This document shows, piece by piece, positions 1 through 6,551 of a stretch of DNA of 14,465 bases; position 1 is the stretch's first letter; every line of letters starts with the position of its first letter. Origin of the DNA: DASXRA01 sp046734315 (GTDB taxonomy: Bacteria > Actinomycetota > Actinomycetes > Mycobacteriales > Jatrophihabitantaceae); NCBI GenBank assembly GCA_046734315.1, contig JBKPQY010000174.1, positions 1-14,465 of the forward strand. Reading direction: 5' to 3'. A program made the translations under genes and the position numbers. Under the pieces are notes generated by a model. That model was given only the letters and a program-made list of their open reading frames with translations. It ran no database searches and was not told the origin of the DNA.

Positions 1-103
1 AGCCGGGCTCGCCGTGAGTCGGCCGCTCGGTTACTTCGGGCAGCGCGAGACACAGCTCGCGTAGCCGCTGGACGGCTAGCTCGTCGGGACGGAGTCGAGC
101 CAA
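1..103 (-). CDS. YjbR/MmcQ-family (DUF419) protein, 5' part only
   Basis: This gene begins near the end of padR and runs off the left edge, so only its N-terminus is present. Read on the minus strand from about position 85, it gives DELAVQRLRELCLALPEV followed by TERPTHGEPG, with no stop. The block LCLALPEVTER...HGEP is the N-terminal signature of the MmcQ/YjbR-like family, small single-domain proteins with a CyaY-like fold often annotated as DNA-binding. Their biochemical role is not settled. The start is uncertain: the only in-frame start codon I see is TTG at 103-101, which would overlap padR by about 28 bases with no clear ribosome binding site, so expression probably depends on translational coupling to padR. 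The family call is strong despite the short length, while the start is weak. Confidence 0.75.
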   Translation of the reverse strand, partial: MARLRPDELAVQRLRELCLALPEVTERPTHGEPG

Positions 104-582
104 CGGATCAACGCCCGCTCATATGCGACGGCGAACTCGACGGCAACCGCACCGTAGGTGTCACCGGCCTTCTTCAGCTCGGCAGCCTCCCTCTTGTGCG
201 CGGCAAGCGCGGCCTCGTGTTCCTGCCTTGCCGATTCGACGATCTCGCGGCGCTGCCGGGTCGACAGGTGCTTGCCGAAACCGAGCCGGAGCACAGCCTG
301 GCTGCGCACCGAGTCACTGCCGTTGTGCGCATTCGCCCATTGGGCGAATGCCTTTCGTCCCGCCGCGGTAAGGGAATACGGGTGACTGGAGCGCGCACCC
401 TCCTTGCCCGCCTTGACGTAGCCGACACGCGCGAGCCCCGGCAACTCGCGGTAGACCTGACTACGTGTGACCCCACCCTGAGCTGTCAGCCGTCGTGACG
501 CGGCCGCCACGATGTTTCCGCCGGTTGCCGGGCCATCGTGCAGCACGCCGAGGATGACCGCCGACGTTGAGTTCAGCCCCAT
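76..582 (-). CDS. PadR-family transcriptional regulator
   Basis: This 168-residue protein is likely a homodimeric DNA-binding repressor. Residues about 8-85 form the PadR winged helix: ILGVLHDGPATGGNI is helix 1, GGVTRSQVYRELPGLARVGYV is the recognition helix region, and SSHPYSLTAAGRKAF is the wing and following helix. Residues about 90-168 are a helical tail rich in Arg, Glu and Ala, as in the PadR C-terminal dimerisation domain (vinculin-like group). PadR proteins usually repress a nearby gene, often a membrane or detoxification gene, and bind a small ligand or respond to stress; no ligand is inferable here. The downstream YjbR-like gene overlaps it and is probably co-transcribed. The ATG at 582 lacks a recognisable ribosome binding site, so a leaderless or downstream start cannot be excluded. 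A perfect inverted repeat lies inside the gene at 329-351. Confidence 0.88.
   Translation of the reverse strand: MGLNSTSAVILGVLHDGPATGGNIVAAASRRLTAQGGVTRSQVYRELPGLARVGYVKAGKEGARSSHPYSLTAAGRKAFAQWANAHNGSDSVRSQAVLRLGFGKHLSTRQRREIVESARQEHEAALAAHKREAAELKKAGDTYGAVAVEFAVAYERALIRWLDSVPTS
329..351. repeat. Perfect 11-base inverted repeat inside padR
   Basis: The left arm GCATTCGCCCA (329-339) and right arm TGGGCGAATGC (341-351) are exact reverse complements around a single central T at 340. The repeat lies within the padR coding sequence, across the codons for residues of the AFAQWANA segment just after the winged helix. It could be an operator-type dimer binding site or form a cruciform or hairpin. 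It is too tight for a normal RNA hairpin loop unless the central pairs open. A chance origin remains possible. Confidence 0.9.
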
Positions 583-680
583 TCACGCAGATTCGCAGAT
601 GCGCTCGGTAACTGTCCAGTCGAACTTGCAAGACATGAGACACGCATACAGGTAACATCCAGCACATTCTCCGGCACGGC
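583..680. other. Intergenic region between tadG-like end and padR start
   Basis: This 98-base gap follows the last Tad gene and precedes padR, both on the minus strand. It must hold the padR promoter unless padR is read through from the Tad operon. It is visibly more A+T-rich than the flanking genes, which fits a promoter region. I see no convincing -10/-35 pair, no PadR-type ATGT-N8-ACAT operator and no strong terminator hairpin. A short tandem GCAGAT (588-593 and 595-600) sits next to the padR start. Confidence 0.5.
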
Positions 681-1124
681 TCACTGGCCGATGATGCTCG
701 ACCGTGCTGAGGCGCTTACCGTCGCCACGACGCCATCGGGCTTGCCGAACAGCCACCCGAAGGCAATCTTCGACCGCCGCCGGCAGGACACGGTGACCTC
801 GGTACGGTCCGCGTTCAACGAGGCGGTGAGCCGGATCGGCGAACGCCACGGATCGCGTGCCAGGTAAGCGTCCACCGCGACCTGGACGTCGCCGAGCTGC
901 AAGAACCCGCTGCTCTGCGCGCCGCCGACGTCCCGCCCGCCGGCGAAGTCGACGGAGTTGGCCGCGGCGATCGCCGCGCCGTCGCAGACGTCCTGCAGAT
1001 CGACGCGCTTGGCGAAGGCATCCGTGGCTGCGACGTACCCAGCAGCGACCACCATCACGAGCAACCAACAGCCGAGAATCAACGGGATCACTGAGCCTCG
1101 ATCGTCCCGCAGCCTTGCGATCAC
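681..1124 (-). CDS. TadG-like pseudopilin / Flp pilus-assembly protein (Tad_G-type N-terminus)
   Basis: This is a 147-residue single-pass protein, last in the Tad operon. The N-terminus RDDRGSVIPLILGCW leads directly into a hydrophobic helix (about 12-33), followed by RVDLQDVCDGAAIAAANS, which matches the 'lqnaaDaAAlAaa' pattern of the putative Flp pilus-assembly TadE/G-like family. The remainder is an extracytoplasmic domain with Cys47 and Cys114 as a possible disulfide pair. The start chosen is GTG at 1124-1122, which overlaps the preceding stop by 4 bases (GTGA). A longer frame to 1295 exists, but its extra residues are Arg-rich shadow sequence of the upstream gene. Such proteins are thought to be minor pilins or helper proteins of Flp/Tad pili. 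It lacks the large von Willebrand domain of proteobacterial TadG. Confidence 0.75.
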   Translation of the reverse strand: MIARLRDDRGSVIPLILGCWLLVMVVAAGYVAATDAFAKRVDLQDVCDGAAIAAANSVDFAGGRDVGGAQSSGFLQLGDVQVAVDAYLARDPWRSPIRLTASLNADRTEVTVSCRRRSKIAFGWLFGKPDGVVATVSASARSSIIGQ

Positions 1125-1570
1125 GACGGCTGCACGGTCCGGAAGTCGTCGACGTGGATGACGTAGCGCCCGATCGTCGTGATGCCGTGTCCCGCGACCA
1201 GCGTCGGGATGCCCGGCAGCCGCGCATGCCGCACCACGCAGACTGCGAACACCGCGCCGGGCGCCAGCACCGGCGCGACTGTCGCGGACCGGCACGATGC
1301 GTGCGCGGGTACGAAGCGCACCTCGGCGTCGTCGGGTAAGCCCTCGTCGGCGAGCGCCAGGCGCACCGCGGCGCGGGTGCGCGCCACCGCGTCGGCTGTC
1401 GCGGCGCCCGACGCGAACGCGCGGCCGGCCTCACGCGCCGCCTGGGCGACGCCGACGTTGCTGCGCTGGATCGAGGCGACCGCCGTCACGAAGTACACGA
1501 TCGGCACGAGAATCAGCAGCGCCACGAAGATGAACTCGATCGCGGCATTGCCCGGCTCCTGGGTCCTCAC
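1121..1570 (-). CDS. TadE-like minor pseudopilin (second copy)
   Basis: This 149-residue single-pass protein has the short basic leader and cleavage-like motif of TadE proteins: EPG|NAAIEFIF, with Gly7 before the predicted cut and Glu12 at +5. A hydrophobic helix follows (about 11-33), then VAQAAREAGRAFASG, the conserved amphipathic stretch after the TadE helix. The C-terminal domain has Cys93 and Cys111, a possible disulfide. TadE-type pseudopilins are processed by the prepilin peptidase and are needed for Flp pilus assembly. The start chosen is GTG at 1570-1568, overlapping the previous stop by 4 bases, with a near-perfect AAGGAGG seven bases upstream. A longer frame to 1714 has no support. 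It differs in sequence from the TadE just upstream. Confidence 0.82.
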   Translation of the reverse strand: MRTQEPGNAAIEFIFVALLILVPIVYFVTAVASIQRSNVGVAQAAREAGRAFASGAATADAVARTRAAVRLALADEGLPDDAEVRFVPAHASCRSATVAPVLAPGAVFAVCVVRHARLPGIPTLVAGHGITTIGRYVIHVDDFRTVQPS

Positions 1571-2004
1571 GGCGCGCCCTCCTTGAGCACCCGCGCCGTC
1601 ACGTCGATCCACAACACGCGCCCGAGCGGCAGGAAGATCGACTTGACGTGTCCTCGGCAGTGCACGACGGCGAGCGCCAGACCGGTGACGTCCCGGCCGG
1701 CGCTGCCGTGGCATGGCAGACTGCGGGCAATCGTCGCACTCGAGCCCTGGCGCACCAGCGCGGTCGCCTGTTCGCCCCCGTCGCGGTAGTCGACGCCCTG
1801 GTTCGCCGCGTACCGGGCGCCTGCCGCCGCGCCGGCCTGCACGATGTTGCGGACGTAGAGGTAGACCGCCACCTGCAACACGCCGAATACGAGAAAAATC
1901 AGCAGCACCGCGATCAACACGAACTCGGCGACCGCAGAACCGCCTTCGCGGCGCGGACTATTTGGTGTTGCTCGTGACCGAGTCGATCGCATTGCTGATC
2001 GCAT
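1567..2004 (-). CDS. TadE-like minor pseudopilin (first copy)
   Basis: This 145-residue protein carries the TadE hallmark REGG|SAVAEFVLIAVLLIFLVF: Gly22, then Glu27 at +5 of the predicted mature end, then a long hydrophobic helix. VRNIVQAGAAAGARYAANQG is the conserved post-helix segment of the TadE domain. The soluble part has two cysteines (Cys98, Cys116). The gene begins inside the small pilin-like gene upstream. Only two in-frame starts are available, ATG 2004 or ATG 1992, so the overlap is 47 or 35 bases and neither start has a strong ribosome binding site. This points to translational coupling. Its predicted role is a membrane-embedded minor pilin of the Tad apparatus. Confidence 0.83.
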   Translation of the reverse strand: MRSAMRSTRSRATPNSPRREGGSAVAEFVLIAVLLIFLVFGVLQVAVYLYVRNIVQAGAAAGARYAANQGVDYRDGGEQATALVRQGSSATIARSLPCHGSAGRDVTGLALAVVHCRGHVKSIFLPLGRVLWIDVTARVLKEGAP

Positions 2005-2167
2005 CGACGATCTTGCCCCGGAACACGGCGAAGATCACGACCACGAGCCCGGCCGTCATCACGGTCACCATCACCCAGCCCGGCACATCGCCACGCTCCG
2101 CGTCGCGTCCCCGTACCCGCGCGTATGCGCCGGCCATCCAAACGGCCAGCATGTCCAAGGGCACCAT
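1958..2167 (-). CDS. Small single-pass membrane protein in the Flp-pilin position of the tad operon
   Basis: This 69-residue protein lies between tadC and tadE, where actinobacterial loci carry the Flp major pilin. It has a charged N-terminal part (ARVRGRDAERGD), a hydrophobic helix (VMVTVMTAGLVVVIFAVF, about 32-49) and a short polar tail (GKIVDAISNAIDSVTSN), the overall plan of an Flp pilin. If Gly26 marks the cleavage point, position +5 is Trp31 rather than the Glu of classical prepilins, and the segment is DVPGW. This may be an unusual pilin or a non-pilin accessory protein. ATG 2167 is chosen, with AGGAAGGG about 11 bases upstream; Met6 and Met11 are alternatives. The name rests mostly on position and topology. 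Confidence 0.7.
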   Translation of the reverse strand: MVPLDMLAVWMAGAYARVRGRDAERGDVPGWVMVTVMTAGLVVVIFAVFRGKIVDAISNAIDSVTSNTK

Positions 2168-2185
2168 CGCCGAGTCATCCCTTCC

Positions 2186-3130
2186 TTACCTGGTCAGCGA
2201 TACCAACGTCGAGACCGCCGGAAAAAGCGCGAACAGCACCGTGACCGGCAACAGCATGAACACCACCGGAAGCATCATCGAAATCTCTTTGCGCCCACCG
2301 GCCTCGAGCAGCGCGCGCTTGCCCGCCTCACGGACGTCAACCGCCTGCGCGCGCAGCACGTCGGCGAGCGGGGTGCCGCGCTCGATCGCTACGACCAGTC
2401 CGTGCACGAAACGCGAGAACGGTTCGAGGGTCGTCCGCTCGGCGAGGTCAGCGAGGGCCGCCGTCAGCGGCGTGCCGGACCGCGCGCGGGCCAGGGCCGC
2501 CTCCAGGTCGCGGGCGAGTTCGCCGTGCGTGAGCCGGCACACCCGTAGCAGCGCCTCCGGCGGAGCCTCGCCGGCCACCACAGCCAACGCGAGGAGGTCG
2601 GCGACCACGGGAAATTCCGCCAGCATGGCCGCCTCGCGGCGCTGCAACTGCCGGGTAAGGTGCCAGTCTCGGGACAGCACGCCGGCCGCGAGACCGATCA
2701 GCGCCGCGCCGGCCGCGAGCACCGGATCGACGCCGCCGCGGGCCACCCCGATCAGCACGACGAGCAGCCCGCAGCCCACCATGCCGATCGCGCCCCACAC
2801 GACCTGCTCGATGCGGAACTCCTCGACGGTGGCGCCAGAACGCAACCCACCGAGGCGGCGGCGCACCGACACCGAACCGCCCACTACCCGGTCGAGGAAG
2901 CCCACCGCATCGCCGATCACCGGCCCGAACAACCGGCGCACAACGACGAACGGCGCCGCCGTGGCCGTGGGACGCGCCAGCAACTTCGACGGCTGGGGGG
3001 TGTCGCCGAGATACGGGGCCACCCGGTCGGCCAGGCGGACCGGGCGCATCGGCGGAGCCGCCCGCACCGCAAGCAGGACGCCGCCGGCGAACAGCAGCCC
3101 TAGCAGTGCACCCAGTAGGAGCGACGTCAT
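2186..3130 (-). CDS. tadC: TadC, inner-membrane platform protein (T2SS GspF family)
   Basis: This 314-residue polytopic protein would form, with TadB, the inner-membrane platform that couples the TadA motor to pilin assembly. An N-terminal membrane helix (MTSLLLGALLGLLFAGG) is followed by a basic cytoplasmic stretch, a central hydrophobic pair (WGAIGMVGCGLLVVLIGVA, VLAAGAALIGLAAGVL), the type II secretion F domain (from about LAEFPVVADLLALAVVAGEAPPEAL to GRKEISMMLP) and a final helix (VVFMLLPVTVLFALF). The start is ATG 3130, overlapping the tadB stop by 4 bases. A longer frame to 3454 is shadow sequence. An SD-like AGGAG lies about 15 bases upstream, so coupling probably drives initiation. 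The length matches the usual actinobacterial TadC. Confidence 0.88.
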   Translation of the reverse strand: MTSLLLGALLGLLFAGGVLLAVRAAPPMRPVRLADRVAPYLGDTPQPSKLLARPTATAAPFVVVRRLFGPVIGDAVGFLDRVVGGSVSVRRRLGGLRSGATVEEFRIEQVVWGAIGMVGCGLLVVLIGVARGGVDPVLAAGAALIGLAAGVLSRDWHLTRQLQRREAAMLAEFPVVADLLALAVVAGEAPPEALLRVCRLTHGELARDLEAALARARSGTPLTAALADLAERTTLEPFSRFVHGLVVAIERGTPLADVLRAQAVDVREAGKRALLEAGGRKEISMMLPVVFMLLPVTVLFALFPAVSTLVSLTR

Positions 3131-3987
3131 CGCAGCACCCGTCGCTCCTGAGGCAGCTTGCCTATGCGCAGCATGATGCGGTACGCGACGACGCACACTG
3201 CGGCGCCGACGCCCAGCAGCACCACGCCGCCCGTCGAGTTGTACGCCTGCAACGTGGTCGACTGGGTGCCCAGAAGCAGCAGCACGATCCACGGGGCCGC
3301 GACGGCGAGACGTGCCGCGTTCACCACCCAGCCCTGGCGGGTCTCGAGTTCGGCGCGGGTGCGGGCATCGGAACGCAGCAGCTCGGACAAGGTCCGCAGC
3401 ACGGTTCCCAGGTCGCTGCCACCGACCTCGCGGGCGACCCGCATCGTCTCGCAAACCCGGTCGCCCACCGGGTCGGCCAGATCGTCCTTCAACGTGTCAA
3501 GGCACTCGCCGAACCGGCCGCTGGCGCGGTACGCGGCGCTGAACCGGGCGAACGCCGGCCGCAGCGGCGGAGGGCCGCGCAACGCCAGCGCGGACAGTCC
3601 CTCGGGCAGCGACATACCGGCGCGTACCGCCGAGGCGAGGTTGTCGACCGCCTCGGGCCACAGCTCGCGCAGCGCGACCTGCCGGCGGTGGCGCATCCGC
3701 TGCAGGACCATGATCGGGCCGAAGAACCCGAACACTGCGAAGCATGCCGCGACGGCGAGGGTGGACGTCATCCCCACGACGATCGCCCCGACGACGACCG
3801 CACACAGAAGCTGTACACCGAGCAACTGCGCCGGCCCGACACCGTCGACGCCGGCTTGGCGCAGCAAGTCGGTGCAGCTCACGACCCACGTCCGCGTCGT
3901 CGCGGCCCGCCGCCGCGGCGCCCGCGGGCCACTGCGCCAGATCAGTAGCAACCCGCAGCCGAACACCAACCCCAGCAGGGCACCCAC
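3127..3987 (-). CDS. tadB: TadB, inner-membrane platform protein (T2SS GspF family)
   Basis: This 286-residue protein pairs with TadC as the membrane platform of the Tad pilus. Features in order: N-terminal helix (about 2-16), basic linker, two hydrophobic segments (about 54-95), and the T2SSF domain, with ELWPEAVDNLASAVRAGMSLPEGLSAL and the later VAREVGGSDLGTVLRTLSELLR as family-typical blocks. A final helical pair spans about 226-272 and ends in a basic tail. It starts with GTG at 3987, one base after the tadA stop, preceded by AGGGAGG at good spacing. Tail sequence RAELETRQGWVVNAARL is also typical of TadB. There is no sign of truncation. Confidence 0.9.
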   Translation of the reverse strand: MGALLGLVFGCGLLLIWRSGPRAPRRRAATTRTWVVSCTDLLRQAGVDGVGPAQLLGVQLLCAVVVGAIVVGMTSTLAVAACFAVFGFFGPIMVLQRMRHRRQVALRELWPEAVDNLASAVRAGMSLPEGLSALALRGPPPLRPAFARFSAAYRASGRFGECLDTLKDDLADPVGDRVCETMRVAREVGGSDLGTVLRTLSELLRSDARTRAELETRQGWVVNAARLAVAAPWIVLLLLGTQSTTLQAYNSTGGVVLLGVGAAVCVVAYRIMLRIGKLPQERRVLR

Positions 3988-3988
3988 G

Positions 3989-5242
3989 TCACGCCTCCCT
4001 GACTGCGCGAGGCACCATCCGCTGCCCGAGCGCCGAGAAGGCGTCGATACCGGCCGCCTCGAACAGTTCGGGACGGGGCGGGTAGCCGTCGGCGCGCTCG
4101 AGACGTCCGCTTCGCGACGAGAAAATGTCTGTGGTCTCGATGACGTCGCGTTCCACCCGGCCGGGTACTCCGACGATCTCGCGCACCCGCCGGTGCCCGG
4201 CGCTGTCGCAGGCCAGGTGTACGACGATGTCGACGCTGGCCGCGACGGTGGGCACTACGAACGCCGCGGACACGTTCTCGCCCGCCAGCAACGGCAGCGT
4301 GCACATTTTGACCAGCGCCTCTCGGGCCGAGTTGGCATGCAACGTGCACATCCCTGGTAGTCCTGAGTTCAAAGCGATGAGCAAATCCAGGCACTCCTCT
4401 TGGCGCACCTCGCCGACGATCAGCCGGGACGGGCGCATGCGAAGTGCCTCTTTCACCAGGCGGCGCAAGGGGATGTCCCCGGTGCCCTCGAGGTTGGCCT
4501 GGCGGGTCTGCATCGACACGACGTCAGGCAGGGCAACCTGAAGTTCGAAGACCTCCTCGACCGTGACCACCCGCTCACGGGCCGGGATCGCCGCGCAGAG
4601 GGCGTTCAAGAGAGTCGTCTTGCCTGCCTGGGTGCTCCCCGACACGAGGATGTTCAGTCCCGCCGCGACGCAGGCTTCCAGGAAGTGGGCCGCCTGCTCG
4701 GTGAGCGACCCGATGGCGACCACCTCGTCCAGCGAGCGCAGACCTAGAACGAACTTGCGGATGTTGACCGCCATGTGTTCGCGGGTGATCTGCGGGATGA
4801 CGACGTGCAACCGGGAGCCGTCCGGCAGCATCGCGTCCACGAACGGGTGGCTGAGATCAAGGCGGCGGCCGGACGTCCGCAGCATGCGCTCGACCAGCTC
4901 GGCGACCTGGTCGGCGGTGAGGATCAGCGTGGTGAGCTCGGAGCGACCGCGCCGGGCGACGAAGACCCGGCCCGGCTCATTGATCCAGATCTCCTCGACG
5001 GACGGATCGTCGAGGAATGGTTGCAGCGGCCCGAATCCGGCAACGGCGTCGAGAATCGCACGGGCCAGTTGCGTCGCGTCGCCCAGCGGTGGCAGGGCCG
5101 ACGTGACGGCCCGGTCGAGGTAGTCGGCGATGACGTCGTCGATCAGCCGCCGGACGACGCCCGGCTCGGCAACGGGGTCGATGCCGCGCCGTCGGACGAG
5201 TTCGCGTACCTCGCCCTCGACGATCGCCAATCCCGTTGCCAC
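3989..5242 (-). CDS. tadA: TadA, Tad/Flp pilus assembly ATPase (CpaF-type)
   Basis: This 417-residue hexameric secretion ATPase is the cytoplasmic motor of the Tad pilus. The N-terminal domain includes FGPLQPFLDDPSVEEIWIN, a CpaF-family signature (about 70-88). The core has Walker A GSTQAGKT (202-209), the Asp box VVTVEE (225-230), Walker B RLIVGEVR (273-280) and the His box CTLHANS (299-305). All catalytic motifs are intact. The linker between Walker B and the His box reads QEECLDLLIALNSGLPGM, a little unlike the common GGEALDML form. The start is GTG 5242 with GGGAGAGG just upstream. It is first in the operon: no tadZ precedes it, and the next gene upstream is a divergent MFS transporter. 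Confidence 0.94.
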   Translation of the reverse strand: MATGLAIVEGEVRELVRRRGIDPVAEPGVVRRLIDDVIADYLDRAVTSALPPLGDATQLARAILDAVAGFGPLQPFLDDPSVEEIWINEPGRVFVARRGRSELTTLILTADQVAELVERMLRTSGRRLDLSHPFVDAMLPDGSRLHVVIPQITREHMAVNIRKFVLGLRSLDEVVAIGSLTEQAAHFLEACVAAGLNILVSGSTQAGKTTLLNALCAAIPARERVVTVEEVFELQVALPDVVSMQTRQANLEGTGDIPLRRLVKEALRMRPSRLIVGEVRQEECLDLLIALNSGLPGMCTLHANSAREALVKMCTLPLLAGENVSAAFVVPTVAASVDIVVHLACDSAGHRRVREIVGVPGRVERDVIETTDIFSSRSGRLERADGYPPRPELFEAAGIDAFSALGQRMVPRAVREA

Positions 5243-5384
5243 ACGCCTCTCCCAGATAGGCGCTTACGTCCCGGAGAGCGTAGTGCGTCCGCGTACCTGG
5301 CGGGATGCGACGGCCACGCGCTGTGGACATCGCCCAACGAGAGTCCCCTCGCCCAGCGCCCGCAGCATCAGGAAAAGTGGAGGT
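5243..5384. other. Divergent intergenic region between tadA and the MFS gene
   Basis: This 142-base gap must contain the promoter of the Tad operon (minus) and that of the MFS gene (plus). I can identify only the ribosome binding sites at each end: GGGAGAGG before tadA, and GGAAAAG or GGAGG before the MFS gene. No promoter hexamers or operator palindromes stand out. Antisense open frames crossing it have no coding character. Confidence 0.5.
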
Positions 5385-6551
5385 GTGACCATCACGGCGC
5401 CGGCACGGACCCGGCAGCGGGCCCGAGCCGCTGTCGCGGTCACCTTCGCCGCGAACGGGGTGCTGTTCGGCTCGTGGGTGCCACGCATCCCGGAGATCAA
5501 GCACAACCTGCACCTGTCGTCGGCCGCGCTGGGGTTTGCCCTGCTCGCGCCCGCTGTCGGCTCGGTGCTGTCGATGAAGGTGTACGGACGGGCCAGCGCG
5601 CGGTTCGGCAGCGCCCGGCTGACCCGGTTCAGCATGGTGCTGTTCTGCGCGTTCGCGTGGCTTCCCGGCCTCGCCGGCAACCTGCCGACGCTCTGGCTCA
5701 CGTTGCTCGTCTGGGGCGGCGCGATCGGTGGGCTGGACGTGGTGATGAACGCCCAGGGCGTCACGGTCGAGCAGGCCTACGGACGTCCGGTACTGTCCGG
5801 GTTTCACGCGGCGTGGAGCGTCGGATCGCTCATCGGCGCGCTCATCGGCGGCGCTGGCGCGGGCGCGCACATCCCGATCGCCGCACAGCAGGCCGCAATT
5901 GCCGGTGTGCTGCTGGTCGTCGTGCTGCTCGCGAGCCGCGCCTATCTGCCGGACCCGCCGCACCACGCCGAGGTCGCCCAGCCGGGCCGGCGCGGCCTGC
6001 CCGAACTGCGGCTCGTCCTGCTCGGCATCGCAGGGCTATTCGCGCTGATGAGCGAGGGCGCCGTCGCCGACTGGAGCGGCGTGCTGTTGCGCGAGAACCT
6101 GCACGCCAGCCGTGCCCAGGTCGGCCTCGCGTACGCGGCGTTCAGCGCCACGATGACGGGTGGACGCTTCGTCGGCGACCGGCTGGTACACGCGCTGGGG
6201 CGGGTCCGGTCGATCGCCCTGCTCACCATCGTCGGCGCGGCCGGGCTCGCCGCCGGCATGGCGTTCAACGCGCTGCTCGGGGCGGTGATCGGCTTCGCGC
6301 TGCTAGGCGTCGGGTTGTCGGTCATGGTGCCGGTGCTGTTCAGCACGGCTGCGGACGGTGCGGCGCCCGGGCCCGCCATCGCGACGGTGTCGACCCTCGG
6401 CTACACGGGATTCCTGGTCGGCCCGACGGTGATCGGCCTGATCGCAGAGGGCACCAGCGTGCCCTTCGCGCTGTGGCTGCTGCCGATCTTCACCGTTGCA
6501 GGCGGGGTGCTCGGCATCTCGGCCGTGCGCATGACGGCCGGCCGGCGCTAG
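5385..6551 (+). CDS. MFS transporter, YbjJ-like subfamily
   Basis: This 388-residue permease has about 12 predicted membrane helices and would move a small solute across the cytoplasmic membrane; the substrate is unknown. Recognisable family blocks are ANGVLFGSWVPRIPEIK in helix 1 (23-39), GLDVVMNAQGVTVE (116-129) and GRPVLSGFHAAWSVGSLIGA after it, plus GRFVGDRLV in the second half. These match recalled YbjJ-type proteins. The start is set at GTG 5385 because the upstream frame is Ser/Arg-rich shadow sequence and the family N-terminus begins about 20 residues before FAANG. GGAGG ends one base before the GTG, unusually close, while GGAAAAG at 5371-5377 has better spacing. It is convergent with the ribokinase gene and shares stop bases with it, hinting at a sugar or nucleoside substrate only by proximity. 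Confidence 0.87.
   Translation: MTITAPARTRQRARAAVAVTFAANGVLFGSWVPRIPEIKHNLHLSSAALGFALLAPAVGSVLSMKVYGRASARFGSARLTRFSMVLFCAFAWLPGLAGNLPTLWLTLLVWGGAIGGLDVVMNAQGVTVEQAYGRPVLSGFHAAWSVGSLIGALIGGAGAGAHIPIAAQQAAIAGVLLVVVLLASRAYLPDPPHHAEVAQPGRRGLPELRLVLLGIAGLFALMSEGAVADWSGVLLRENLHASRAQVGLAYAAFSATMTGGRFVGDRLVHALGRVRSIALLTIVGAAGLAAGMAFNALLGAVIGFALLGVGLSVMVPVLFSTAADGAAPGPAIATVSTLGYTGFLVGPTVIGLIAEGTSVPFALWLLPIFTVAGGVLGISAVRMTAGRR

Noticed and set aside
588..600. Tandem GCAGAT next to the padR start as an operator or repeat array
   Set aside because: Only two short copies, no dyad symmetry, and no match to the known PadR operator pattern.
583..1434. 283-residue minus-strand frame overlapping the TadG-like and TadE genes
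   Set aside because: Arg-rich shadow sequence, whereas the overlapping frames have pilin-like helices and GTGA junctions.
1713..3176. 487-residue plus-strand open frame opposite tadC and tadE
   Set aside because: The product is Arg/Ser/Thr/Pro-rich with no domain, while the minus-strand frames encode clear Tad proteins.
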